Position numbers and translations under genes: made by a program
Source of the DNA: Erythrobacter sp. UBA3075
GTDB taxonomy: Bacteria; Pseudomonadota; Alphaproteobacteria; Sphingomonadales; Sphingomonadaceae
Length of the DNA stretch: 8,480 nt
Direction: 5' to 3'
NCBI GenBank assembly: GCA_002367375.1
Contig: DFBR01000062.1
Location: forward strand, 489-8,968
In this document: in pieces, positions 1 to 7,512 of the stretch
Position numbering within the stretch: the stretch's first letter is position 1
How the letters are laid out: every line of letters starts with the position of its first letter
The notes under the pieces: generated by a model
What the model was told of the DNA's origin: nothing
What the model saw: the letters and a program-made list of their open reading frames with translations, nothing else
Database searches by the model: none

Positions 1-2601
1 TATCGCGACGCGCTGCGGCTGGGCATGGCGACGCTTGCCACCGACCGCGAAGTGGAAGGCGATGTCAACATCCCGCTCACCATGGCCGGCGATGCCAGCG
101 CCTTTGCCCGCGCGCAGGCCGAAGCCATAGGAGCGCAGAGCGCGCTGGCCGAGGCCTATCGCCGTGGCAATGCAGGCAATTTCGCCGATGCCGCAGAATT
201 CTTCGCTGCTTCTGCCGATGCACTGGAGGGCGATGATTCTACCGAAGCCCTGCTGAATTCCGCGCTCCAGCAATCAAACCTTGGCAATTACCTCGAAGCC
301 GCGCTGCTGTTCATCGATATCCGCGATCTGCTCGGAGAAGACCCGATCCTGCACCGGCTCGCGCGCAATTTTGAAGCCGTGGATGCGCTTAACCGGGAAA
401 GTCCGGCCGAAGCAATCATGACGCTCGACATGCCCTTGCCCGGCAATGTCAGCAGCCTCGATAGCTTGCGCCAAATGCAGGTGAGCACCCTCCTGGCAGA
501 GCGGCTGGCAGCGGAAAACGGCAATGCCATCAGCGGCGCGACGGGCCAGCTGACCGCACTGGAGCGTGCCGAGCTTCTCGATGCACAGGCGCTCTATATC
601 CGCGCGAGCGCCTTGCGTTCACAGGGCATGGCAGGGCAGGCGCGCGATACGCTTGTTCAGGCCCGGTCCGGATTGCTATCCGTGCGCGAAGGGCGGATCG
701 TCTCGATCCTGTGGCTGCGGGCGCAGGTGCTGGGAGAAATCGCCGAAATCGACGAGCGGCGCGGACAGCTTTCGGGTGCGGAATCGCTGCACCGTGAAGC
801 CGTCGGCCTGCTGGAAGCCTTTTATCCCGGCTCTCCGGCACTGGCGAGCGCGCAGGCGCAATATGCAGGCTTCCTTGCGCGCAACGGCCGCGAGACAGAG
901 GCGCTGGCGCTCTACCGGTCGCTGGTCGCAACTGCGGGCAGCAAACCTGCCGCCAGCCTGCGCCGCTTGCTCGCCCCCTATTTCACGCTGCTGGCGGAAC
1001 AAGAGGGCGTGAACACGGCCTCGGAAATGTTCGACGCCAGCCAATTGCTGCTGCGTCCCGGCCTTGCGCAAACGCAGGCCGTGCTCGCGCGCGAATTGTC
1101 AGGCGGTAGCGACGAGGCTGCGCAATTGTTCCGCCAATCGCTCAATGTCGGGCGCGGGATTGAACAATTGCGTGCAGAAATCGCGCAGTTGAGCCTCGAT
1201 GCGGCAGGTGCAGACAGCGCCGTGCCCGCGTCAATACTCGCGCAATTGCGCCAGCAACTGGCTGCGCTGGAAATCCGTCAACTCGAATTGCAGCAGGATC
1301 TGGCGCAATATCCGCGCTACCGCGTGGTCGAAGAAGACCGCATGACGCTCGCCGATTTGCAGGCCACGCTCCGCGATGGAGAGGCCTATTACAAGCTGGT
1401 GATGCTGGATGAGGCGACCTACGCCATCTTCGCGACGCCGACTTCAGCGCAGGCTTTCAGCATTGATGCCGAGAGCGACGCCATCGCCCGAATGGTCGAC
1501 AATCTGCGCGATTCCATCGCTGTCGAACTCGCTGGTCAGACGATCACCTATCCCTTCGACATGGCGTCCGCGCGCGCTCTGTATGGTGAGTTGTTCGGCG
1601 AATTGGGCGGAGCGATGGCAGGCATCGACCACCTCGTGTTCGAACCCGATGGCGCACTGCTGCGCATGCCGATCAATCTGCTGGTGACCGATGATGCCAG
1701 CGTAACGCGGCAAATGGCGCGCAGCGCAGATCCGCAGGGTGACAGCTTCGATTACACTGGCACAGCATGGCTGGGGCGCGAAATGCGCGTAACCACCTCG
1801 GTATCGCCCACATCTTTCCGCGATGTGCGCAATACGCGCGCCTCCGATGCGCAGATCGAATACCTCGGACTTGGCCAAAACCAGCCGGTTGGCAATGCCG
1901 CGGCTCCTGTTACTCCGGTGTCGCAAGCTGCCGCGCAGAGCGATAGGTGCCAATGGTCCGCAGCGGCATGGAACAACCCCATCGCCGCGACCGAACTTCG
2001 TGCTGCCGAAACGCTGGTGAAAGCCAAAGGGGCGGACGCTGCGCTCCTCACCGATGCCGCCTTCACCGATACCGCTCTGCTCGCGATGGATCAGCTGGAT
2101 GAATACCGCATTCTGCACTTCGCCACCCACGGCCTTGTGACTGCGCCGCAGCCCGACTGCCCGCCGCGCCCCGCGCTGCTGACCAGCTTTGGTGATGGCG
2201 ATTCCGACGGGCTGCTGAGCTTTGCTGAAATCTTCGACCTGCGGCTTGATGCCGATCTGGTGATCCTGTCAGCCTGCAACACTGCCAGCGAGGGCGGGTT
2301 GGTGGCCAGCCGTGAGGCGGGCATTGGCGGGACAGGCGATTTCGCGCTCGACGGATTGGTCCGCGCATTTGTCGGCGCAGGCGGGCGCACGGTGGTGGCG
2401 AGCCATTGGCCGGTGCCTGACGATTTCAACGCCACCCAGCGATTGGTGACCGGCATTTTTAACGCCAGCGAAGGCGAGGCAACCACCGAAGCGCTTCGCC
2501 GCGCGCAGCTTGGCCTGATGGACGATGCGGATACTTCGCACCCGTTTTACTGGGCGGCCTTTGCAGTGGTCGGCGACGGGACGATTCCCGTTCGCCGCTA
2601 A
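1..2601 (+). CDS. TPR-CHAT domain protein (caspase-like peptidase fold), 5' end outside window
   Basis: The reading frame is open from base 1 and ends at a TAA, so at least 866 residues of a longer protein are present. The first Met in frame is at position 25 and is probably internal, because TPR-like sequence already runs through it. Numbered from that Met, helical TPR-like repeats are visible at about 40-110, 186-218 and 249-302. A Gln/Leu-rich probable coiled coil follows at about 379-429, and a C-terminal CHAT domain runs from about 440 to the end. CHAT hallmarks are the HFATHG motif (catalytic His702) and LSACNT (catalytic Cys751); both dyad residues are intact. CHAT proteins are cysteine peptidases of the caspase/separase clan, and TPR repeats usually bind a partner. 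The substrate is unknown, and no gasdermin, Cas or secretion gene is visible beside it. Any signal peptide lies outside the window. The family call is firm; the role is not known. Confidence 0.93.
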   Translation, partial: YRDALRLGMATLATDREVEGDVNIPLTMAGDASAFARAQAEAIGAQSALAEAYRRGNAGNFADAAEFFAASADALEGDDSTEALLNSALQQSNLGNYLEAALLFIDIRDLLGEDPILHRLARNFEAVDALNRESPAEAIMTLDMPLPGNVSSLDSLRQMQVSTLLAERLAAENGNAISGATGQLTALERAELLDAQALYIRASALRSQGMAGQARDTLVQARSGLLSVREGRIVSILWLRAQVLGEIAEIDERRGQLSGAESLHREAVGLLEAFYPGSPALASAQAQYAGFLARNGRETEALALYRSLVATAGSKPAASLRRLLAPYFTLLAEQEGVNTASEMFDASQLLLRPGLAQTQAVLARELSGGSDEAAQLFRQSLNVGRGIEQLRAEIAQLSLDAAGADSAVPASILAQLRQQLAALEIRQLELQQDLAQYPRYRVVEEDRMTLADLQATLRDGEAYYKLVMLDEATYAIFATPTSAQAFSIDAESDAIARMVDNLRDSIAVELAGQTITYPFDMASARALYGELFGELGGAMAGIDHLVFEPDGALLRMPINLLVTDDASVTRQMARSADPQGDSFDYTGTAWLGREMRVTTSVSPTSFRDVRNTRASDAQIEYLGLGQNQPVGNAAAPVTPVSQAAAQSDRCQWSAAAWNNPIAATELRAAETLVKAKGADAALLTDAAFTDTALLAMDQLDEYRILHFATHGLVTAPQPDCPPRPALLTSFGDGDSDGLLSFAEIFDLRLDADLVILSACNTASEGGLVASREAGIGGTGDFALDGLVRAFVGAGGRTVVASHWPVPDDFNATQRLVTGIFNASEGEATTEALRRAQLGLMDDADTSHPFYWAAFAVVGDGTIPVRR

Positions 2602-2604
2602 GAT

Positions 2605-3477
2605 TTACTCGTATTCCGTAATGATCGCGGAGAAATCGCGCGCACCATTGCCTGCTGCATCGAAGGCTTCGTAGAGTTCCTTCGCCTTGCCTCCGATGCG
2701 CGGAGCGACGCCCGCCGTTTCGGCGGCCTCCATCGCCAGCCGCAAGTCTTTCAGCATCAGGCCAGTGGCAAAGCCGCCCTGATAATCATTGTCCGCCGGA
2801 GATTGGGGGCCGACGCCGGGGACCGGACAATAGCTCGTCATCGACCAGCACTGGCCCGAACTAATGCTGGAAATGTCATAAAAGGTCTGCGGATCAAGGC
2901 CGAGCTTTTCCGCCATCGCAAAGGCTTCCGCCGTGCCGATCATCTGCACCGCCAGCAGCATGTTGTTGCAGATTTTCGCGGCCTGCCCATTGCCCGCATC
3001 ACCGGCATGGATCACCGCCTTGCCCATATCGCTCAGGATCGGTTCGGCCCGCTTGAAGCCTTCTTCGGTTCCGCCAACCATAAAGGTGAGCGTGCCGCCT
3101 TCTGCTGCCGCAATTCCGCCGGAAACGGGTGCGTCGACCATCGGGTAACCCGCCTGCGCCGCCGCTTCGCTGACTTCGCGGGCCGTCGCCACGTCAATGG
3201 TGGAACAGTCGAGCAGCACCGCACCTTTGGGCGCATGGCCGATCACGCTTTCGGTATAGACGCTGCGCACAATCGCGCCATTGGGCAGCATGGAGACGAC
3301 TGCCTCCACCCCTTCGACCGCCTCTTTCGCATCGCTGAAAGTCGCGCAGCCCTTGTCGCGCGCAGCGGCCAGCGCATCTTCGGAAAGGTCGAAAGCGCGC
3401 ACCTCATGCCCTGCTTTCGCGAGGTTCGCGGCCATCCCGCCGCCCATGTTTCCGAGTCCAATAAATGCGATTTTCAT
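2605..3477 (-). CDS. mmsB: 3-hydroxyisobutyrate dehydrogenase
   Basis: This NAD-dependent enzyme oxidises 3-hydroxyisobutyrate to methylmalonate semialdehyde in valine breakdown. It has 290 residues, the usual family length. Visible motifs are the N-terminal dinucleotide-binding GLGNMG at 7-12, the substrate-binding DAPVSGG at 115-121, the catalytic-lysine segment GNGQAAKICNN with Lys168 and Asn172, and Lys243-Asp244 in the C-terminal helical domain. The stretch at about 207-236 (GQCWS, PVPGVGP, NDYQGGF) is characteristic of true HIBADH and argues against other beta-hydroxyacid dehydrogenases such as tartronate semialdehyde reductase. The ATG is supported by an AAGGAGA ribosome binding site 7 bases upstream. 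It follows the LuxR-type regulator by 42 bases on the same strand with no terminator between, so co-transcription is likely. No other valine catabolism gene is in the window. The cytoplasmic location is inferred from the absence of a signal peptide. Confidence 0.94.
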   Translation of the reverse strand: MKIAFIGLGNMGGGMAANLAKAGHEVRAFDLSEDALAAARDKGCATFSDAKEAVEGVEAVVSMLPNGAIVRSVYTESVIGHAPKGAVLLDCSTIDVATAREVSEAAAQAGYPMVDAPVSGGIAAAEGGTLTFMVGGTEEGFKRAEPILSDMGKAVIHAGDAGNGQAAKICNNMLLAVQMIGTAEAFAMAEKLGLDPQTFYDISSISSGQCWSMTSYCPVPGVGPQSPADNDYQGGFATGLMLKDLRLAMEAAETAGVAPRIGGKAKELYEAFDAAGNGARDFSAIITEYE

Positions 3478-3484
3478 GCGTTGA

Positions 3485-3491
3485 TCTCCTT
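3485..3491 (-). promoter_or_regulatory. Ribosome binding site of mmsB
   Basis: On the minus strand this reads AAGGAGA, followed by 7 bases and then the ATG. It is a near-perfect Shine-Dalgarno sequence and fixes the mmsB start. The gene can therefore be translated independently of the regulator gene upstream. Confidence 0.8.
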
Positions 3492-3519
3492 GCCGGATTG
3501 CCTGACATTTCGCGCCAGA

Positions 3520-4581
3520 TCACGCAAGCGCCAGCACCCCGGTCAGCACGTGCCGAACCAGATCCACCTGCCCCCGAGCGCCCGTCTTGGCGTAGATTTT
3601 CTTCGAATAATTGCGCGCGGTTTCAATGGTCAGGCCGTGTTCCTGCGCCGCCTCGGCAATCGAAAGCCCCTGCGCCATCGACCACGCCAGCCGCGCTTCG
3701 CTGGGCGTCAGGTCGAACAGATCGACCAATTGCTCTGCACGGTCGGCGGAGGATGAGCGGTCGCCCCGGATATAGACCACCGCCACCGCATCCGTCCCGC
3801 CCGACAGAGCGTCGATCCGCAAGGGCGCCACCAGAATGTCGATCCATGGATCATGGCTGAGATTGATAGCGCGCAGGCGGGCGCGCGGATTGGCGGCATA
3901 TTCGCGCACGAGCGCGGTCAACTGGCGGTCGATGGCCGGGGAAGATGGCGTAAGCCGGTCATAGTGACCGCGCCCAAGTGCGCCCGATTGCTGCAACAGC
4001 CTCTCCGCCTGCGAATCGCAATCTACAATCCGGCATTTTGCATCGAGGGAAATCCAGCCAAAATTCATTCGGGCAAAGGCGTCCGCGCTCAATTCTGAGC
4101 GGGCCCGCTCGCGCTCCATTGCCGCGATCACCCGAAGCGCAACGGTGAGGTGCGGCGCCAATGCAGCCAGCAGATTGGCAACATCCGCGCCCATCTCGTT
4201 GTCACTCGCCACAACCAATGCGGCATCAAGGCCAGTCCCGCCCCCCAGTCGCATCGCGCGCAGATTTGGCGCATCATTTCCCGCCCGTTCGACCAGTTCG
4301 TCGAGCGAATAGACCCGTCCTTCACGCATTTTCTGCCGCCAGCTAGCGGCCTGTTCCGGGCCGCTGGCGAACAGCGAATCGAGCACTGGCGACCACTCGC
4401 CGCTGGCCGAAGTTAGCCGCACGGGATCGGCCGCGTGCGAGGAATGCAGCACGATGCCCGCATAATCGGCGCGCGCAACCTGCCGCAACCGGGCAAGGAA
4501 AGTGTGCCACATCGGCTGTTCGAACACGCCATCGTGGAGCGGCACAAGCAGGTCGGTTTCGCCGAGATTGGGAACACGCAT
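3520..4581 (-). CDS. LuxR-type HTH transcriptional regulator with PAS-like sensor region
   Basis: This is a 353-residue DNA-binding regulator. The C-terminal HTH occupies about 288-347. It opens with FDLTPSEARLA, continues through GLSIAEAA (305-312), and has the recognition-helix segment TIETARNYSKKIYAKTGA (318-335), as in LuxR/FixJ HTH domains of alphaproteobacteria. About 165-275 looks like a single PAS-like sensor fold (FGWISLDAKCRIVDCD, then a C-terminal strand with VAVVYIRGD). The N-terminal 150 residues may be a second sensory region. I see no phospho-receiver domain and no clear autoinducer-binding signature, so the ligand is unknown. The ATG is the only possible start close by, because an in-frame TAA lies 6 bases upstream of it. 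Spacing to a GGGAGG is 15 bases, which is long. It is divergent from cysD across a perfect palindrome, so self-regulation and control of the cys operon are plausible inferences. It probably shares a transcript with mmsB downstream. Confidence 0.88.
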   Translation of the reverse strand: MRVPNLGETDLLVPLHDGVFEQPMWHTFLARLRQVARADYAGIVLHSSHAADPVRLTSASGEWSPVLDSLFASGPEQAASWRQKMREGRVYSLDELVERAGNDAPNLRAMRLGGGTGLDAALVVASDNEMGADVANLLAALAPHLTVALRVIAAMERERARSELSADAFARMNFGWISLDAKCRIVDCDSQAERLLQQSGALGRGHYDRLTPSSPAIDRQLTALVREYAANPRARLRAINLSHDPWIDILVAPLRIDALSGGTDAVAVVYIRGDRSSSADRAEQLVDLFDLTPSEARLAWSMAQGLSIAEAAQEHGLTIETARNYSKKIYAKTGARGQVDLVRHVLTGVLALA

Positions 4582-4596
4582 GGGTGATTACATAAT
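4568..4596 (+). promoter_or_regulatory. Candidate cysD promoter P1 (-35/-10)
   Basis: TTGGGA at 4568-4573 and CATAAT at 4591-4596 are separated by exactly 17 bp. Transcription would start near 4603, inside the 18-bp palindrome. If this promoter is used, a protein on the palindrome would block it. It overlaps the first codons of the divergent regulator gene. This is a visual match only, and alphaproteobacterial promoters are often degenerate. Confidence 0.35.
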
Positions 4597-4597
4597 A
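4592..4597 (-). promoter_or_regulatory. Candidate -10 box for the regulator gene
   Basis: The minus strand reads TATTAT here, a good -10 match, directly at the edge of the palindrome. The palindrome would then fill the spacer between -10 and -35, and the -35 region (GGCTGG at 4615-4620) is poor. Transcription would start near 4585, giving a leader of about 4 bases, nearly leaderless. This is weak evidence, but the geometry would allow autorepression. Confidence 0.3.
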
Positions 4598-4614
4598 CCT
4601 CCCATATGGGAGGT
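4597..4614. promoter_or_regulatory. Perfect 18-bp palindrome, probable LuxR-type operator
   Basis: ACCTCCCATATGGGAGGT is identical to its reverse complement over all 18 bases, with no spacer. Its ends ACCT and AGGT match the ends of classical lux boxes, and its 18-bp length matches the TraR class of boxes. It is the most conspicuous symmetry in the 92-bp space between the LuxR-type regulator and cysD. The operator role is inferred from symmetry, length and position beside a LuxR-type gene; binding is not shown. The right arm also contributes GGGAGG, a Shine-Dalgarno-like sequence, to the regulator's leader on the minus strand. Confidence 0.75.
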
Positions 4615-4635
4615 CCAGCCCTGCGGTCGACTATC

Positions 4636-4641
4636 TATATG
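4636..4641 (+). promoter_or_regulatory. Candidate -10 box of an activator-dependent cysD promoter P2
   Basis: TATATG lies where the -10 element would fall if the palindrome (centre 4605.5) were centred at -42.5. That is the usual place of a lux box at a promoter activated by a LuxR-type protein. The start would be A4648. The matching -35 region (GTCCAG at 4613-4618) is poor, as expected for an activator-dependent promoter. This competes with candidate P1. Confidence 0.35.
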
Positions 4642-4673
4642 GGTCGTATCACAAGCCATCAGGGACAGTTTTC

Positions 4674-5588
4674 GTGACCGCACCGCTGACACATCTCCAA
4701 CGCCTCGAAGCCGAGGCAATCCATATCATCCGCGAAGTCGCGGCAGAGGCAGACAAGCCGGTCATGATGTATTCGGTGGGCAAGGATAGCGCCGTGATGC
4801 TGCATCTGGCGAAGAAGGCCTTTTACCCCTCGCCCCCGCCATTCCCGCTGCTGCATGTCGATACGACGTGGAAGTTCAAGGACATGTATGCACTGCGCGA
4901 AAAAGCTGCACGCGAAGCGGGGATGGATTTGCTGGTCTATCACAATCTCGAAGCCGAAGAACGCGGTATCAACCCCTTCGACCACGGCCCGCTGCACACC
5001 GATATGTGGAAGACCGAGGGGCTCAAGCAGGCGCTCACCCAATACGGCTTCGACGCAGCCTTTGGCGGTGCGCGCCGTGATGAGGAAAAGAGCCGCGCGA
5101 AGGAACGCATCTTCTCCTTCCGCACCGCCAGCCATGGCTGGGACCCCAAGAACCAGCGCGCCGAATTGTGGAACCTCTACAACGCCAAAAAGAAGAAGGG
5201 CGAGAGCATCCGCGTCTTCCCGATCTCCAACTGGACTGAGCTTGATGTGTGGCAATATATCCAGCTTGAAAACATCGAGATCGTCCCGCTTTATTTCGCT
5301 GCGAAACGTCCGACCTATGAATGGGAAGGCGGATTGTTCATGGCCGACGATCCTGAACGGCTCGAAAAAGTGCTGGGCACAATGCCCGAAATCACCGAGC
5401 GCTCAGTCCGCTTCCGGACGCTGGGATGCTTCCCGCTGACGGGGGCTGTCGAGAGCGAAGCAGCGAATTTGTCCGACGTGATCCAGGAAACGCTGCTCAC
5501 CACGACCAGCGAACGTCAAGGTCGCGTAATCGACAAGGACGCTGGCGGTGCCGGCATGGAGAAGAAAAAGCAGGAGGGCTATTTCTGA
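4674..5588 (+). CDS. cysD: Sulfate adenylyltransferase subunit 2 (CysD)
   Basis: This is the catalytic ATP-pyrophosphatase subunit of ATP sulfurylase. With the GTPase CysN it makes adenosine 5'-phosphosulfate (APS) from sulfate and ATP in the cytoplasm. It has 304 residues, about the same as the E. coli protein. The PP-loop SVGKDS is at 34-39, followed by HVDTTWKF at 61-68, [15 protein letters not shown] at 131-145, [11 protein letters not shown] at 183-193, [12 protein letters not shown] at 250-261 and the C-terminal [13 protein letters not shown] at 277-289. All of these are hallmarks of CysD. The start is GTG, preceded by AGGGA at 4661-4665 with an 8-base gap, and no alternative start lies just upstream. 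It heads the operon cysD-cysNC-cysQ. The gene ends in TGATG, so its stop overlaps the next start by one base. Regulation by the divergent LuxR-type protein is inferred from position. Confidence 0.97.
   Translation: MTAPLTHLQRLEAEAIHIIREVAAEADKPVMMYSVGKDSAVMLHLAKKAFYPSPPPFPLLHVDTTWKFKDMYALREKAAREAGMDLLVYHNLEAEERGINPFDHGPLHTDMWKTEGLKQALTQYGFDAAFGGARRDEEKSRAKERIFSFRTASHGWDPKNQRAELWNLYNAKKKKGESIRVFPISNWTELDVWQYIQLENIEIVPLYFAAKRPTYEWEGGLFMADDPERLEKVLGTMPEITERSVRFRTLGCFPLTGAVESEAANLSDVIQETLLTTTSERQGRVIDKDAGGAGMEKKKQEGYF
5572..5578 (+). promoter_or_regulatory. Ribosome binding site of cysNC inside cysD
   Basis: AGGAGGG lies within the last codons of cysD, 9 bases before the ATG at 5588. This strong Shine-Dalgarno supports the start at 5588 over the longer in-frame extension back to 5426, which would run through cysD. 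Confidence 0.8.
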
Positions 5589-7501
5589 TGGCTCAGGATT
5601 CCGTCTACCAGACCGACGCTCTCATCGCCGAGGATATCGATAGCTATCTGGAAACGCACCAGCACAAGACGATGCTTCGCTTCATCACCTGCGGCAGCGT
5701 GGATGACGGCAAGAGCACTTTGATTGGGCGATTGCTTTATGACAGCAAGATGATCTTCGAAGACCAGCTCGATGCGCTCAGCGCCGACAGCAAGAAGGTC
5801 GGCACCCAAGGGCAGGAAATCGACTTCGCATTGCTGGTCGACGGTCTCGCCGCCGAACGTGAGCAGGGCATCACGATCGATGTCGCCTATCGCTTCTTCA
5901 ATACCGAAAAGCGCAAATTCATCGTCGCCGATTGTCCGGGGCATGAGCAATATACGCGCAATATGGTGACCGGCGCTTCAACCGCCGACCTTGCCGTGAT
6001 CCTGGTCGATGCGCGCAAAGGCGTACTCGTGCAGACGCGGCGGCATTCCTATCTGTGCCACCTGATAGGCATCAAGAACATCGTTCTGGCGGTGAACAAG
6101 TTGGATCTGGTCGACTACGATCAGGCCACTTTCGATGCTATCGTTGCCGAATACACCGAATTCGCCGAGGAGATCGGGATCGAGAGCTTCACTGCCCTGC
6201 CGATCAGCGGTTTCAGAGGCGACAATATTACCACCGCGCCGAGCGAGAGCACACCGTGGTATCAAGGACCGAGCCTGGTCGAGCATCTCGAAAGCGTTGA
6301 AGTCCTGTCGCAAGTTGCAGCGGACAAGCCGTTCCGTATGCCGGTGCAATGGGTCAACCGCCCCAATCTCGACTTCCGCGGCTTTTCCGGCCTGATCGCC
6401 ACAGGCTCAGTAAAGCCGGGTGATGCTGTGCGCGCTCTACCTTCGGGCAAGACCAGCACGGTCAAGAGTATCGTCACTTATGATGGCGATCTGGACGAAG
6501 CGATTGCCGGACAGTCAGTGACCATCACGCTGGAAGACGAGATCGATTGTTCGCGCGGCGATGTGCTGTGTGTGGCGGACAATCCACCCGAAACCGCTGA
6601 CCAGTTCGAAGCGACACTTGTCTGGCTCAATGACGAAGACCTGCATGTCGGGCGCGCCTATTGGCTCAAGCTGGGAACGCAGACTGTCTCTGCCACCGTG
6701 CAGCAGCCCAAGCACCGCGTCGATGTCAACACGATGGACGAGCTGGCGGCCAAGACCCTCTCGCTCAACGATATTGGCGTCGCCGAGGTCTATTCGGACA
6801 AGCCGCTGGTGTTTGAATCCTATGTCGAAAACCGCACGCTGGGCGGGTTCATCCTGGTCGACAAGATCACCAATGCAACCGTCGCTGCCGGAATGCTCAA
6901 CTTCAGCCTGCGCCGCAGCCAGAACGTGCATTGGCAGGCGAGCGACATCACCCGCACCCATCACGCCAGCATGAAGAACCAGACGCCGCGCGTGCTGTGG
7001 TTCACTGGCCTGTCAGGTTCGGGCAAGTCGACAATCGCCAATGAGGTGGAGAAGAAGCTGGCACTGATGAACCGCCACACCTTCCTGCTCGATGGTGACA
7101 ATGTCCGGCACGGGCTGAACAAGGACCTTGGTTTTACCGAGGCTGACCGGATCGAGAACATTCGCCGCATAGGCGAAGTCGCCCGGTTGATGACCGATGC
7201 CGGCCTGATCGTGCTGACTGCATTCATCTCGCCCTTCCGTGCCGAAAGGCGGATGGTGCGCGATATGCTTGAAGGCCACGAATTCGTCGAAATCTTCGTG
7301 GACACGCCGCTGGAAGTCGCCGAAGAACGCGATGTGAAAGGCCTGTATAAAAAGGCGCGTGCGGGCGACTTGAAGAACTTCACAGGGATCGATAGCCCCT
7401 ATGAGGCACCCGAGAAGCCAGAAATCACCGTCAACACGGTCGAGATGTCGCCGGAAGAGGCGGCAAATTACATCATCGACCAGATCCTGCCCCTGAAGTG
7501 A
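5588..7501 (+). CDS. cysNC: Bifunctional sulfate adenylyltransferase subunit 1 / adenylylsulfate kinase (CysN-CysC fusion)
   Basis: This 637-residue fusion enzyme carries two steps of sulfate activation. Residues 1 to about 455 are CysN, the EF-Tu-like GTPase that drives APS synthesis with CysD. Its G motifs are GSVDDGKST (36-44), GITID (94-98), DCPGH (115-119) and NKLD (170-173), followed by beta-barrel domains to about 445. Residues from about 466 are CysC, the APS kinase that makes PAPS. It has the P-loop GLSGSGKS at 474-481, [11 protein letters not shown] at 501-511 and ISPFRAER at 547-554. Both halves look complete with all nucleotide-binding motifs. The fusion is common in alphaproteobacteria; rhizobial NodQ has the same plan. 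The start overlaps the cysD stop by one base (TGATG) and has a strong ribosome binding site, which indicates coupled translation. cysQ follows closely. Confidence 0.97.
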   Translation: MAQDSVYQTDALIAEDIDSYLETHQHKTMLRFITCGSVDDGKSTLIGRLLYDSKMIFEDQLDALSADSKKVGTQGQEIDFALLVDGLAAEREQGITIDVAYRFFNTEKRKFIVADCPGHEQYTRNMVTGASTADLAVILVDARKGVLVQTRRHSYLCHLIGIKNIVLAVNKLDLVDYDQATFDAIVAEYTEFAEEIGIESFTALPISGFRGDNITTAPSESTPWYQGPSLVEHLESVEVLSQVAADKPFRMPVQWVNRPNLDFRGFSGLIATGSVKPGDAVRALPSGKTSTVKSIVTYDGDLDEAIAGQSVTITLEDEIDCSRGDVLCVADNPPETADQFEATLVWLNDEDLHVGRAYWLKLGTQTVSATVQQPKHRVDVNTMDELAAKTLSLNDIGVAEVYSDKPLVFESYVENRTLGGFILVDKITNATVAAGMLNFSLRRSQNVHWQASDITRTHHASMKNQTPRVLWFTGLSGSGKSTIANEVEKKLALMNRHTFLLDGDNVRHGLNKDLGFTEADRIENIRRIGEVARLMTDAGLIVLTAFISPFRAERRMVRDMLEGHEFVEIFVDTPLEVAEERDVKGLYKKARAGDLKNFTGIDSPYEAPEKPEITVNTVEMSPEEAANYIIDQILPLK

Positions 7502-7512
7502 GAAACACTCCT

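Noticed and set aside
1081..1310. Short repeated CAATTG words within the CHAT gene, suggestive of a DNA repeat
   Set aside because: They encode recurring Gln-Leu in a heptad-like coiled coil and do not form regularly spaced DNA repeats.
1444..2130. Minus-strand frame of 228 codons inside the CHAT gene
   Set aside because: It is antisense to the CHAT domain, and its composition and lack of motifs mark it as a shadow.
1..2601. Part of a CRISPR type III-E (Craspase) or gasdermin defence system
   Set aside because: Only the TPR-CHAT layout is shared. No Cas, gasdermin or repeat array is in the window, and the downstream neighbour is a valine catabolism gene. The upstream side cannot be seen.
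2803..3756. Long plus-strand frame of 317 codons across mmsB and the regulator 3' end
   Set aside because: It runs antisense to two well-supported genes, crosses their intergenic gap, is rich in Arg and His as expected from a high-GC shadow frame, and has no recognisable motif.
4615..4673. Riboswitch or attenuator in the cysD leader
   Set aside because: The leader is at most about 70 bases and I see no SAM-type conserved core, no terminator hairpin and no T run before the GTG.
4659..5255. Minus-strand frame of 198 codons over cysD
   Set aside because: It is antisense to strongly conserved cysD motifs and shows no family signature; a shadow frame.
5426..5587. N-terminal extension of the cysNC frame into cysD
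   Set aside because: The extension overlaps conserved cysD coding sequence by more than 160 bases. The ATG at 5588 has a strong ribosome binding site, and the protein from there has the normal CysN N-terminus.
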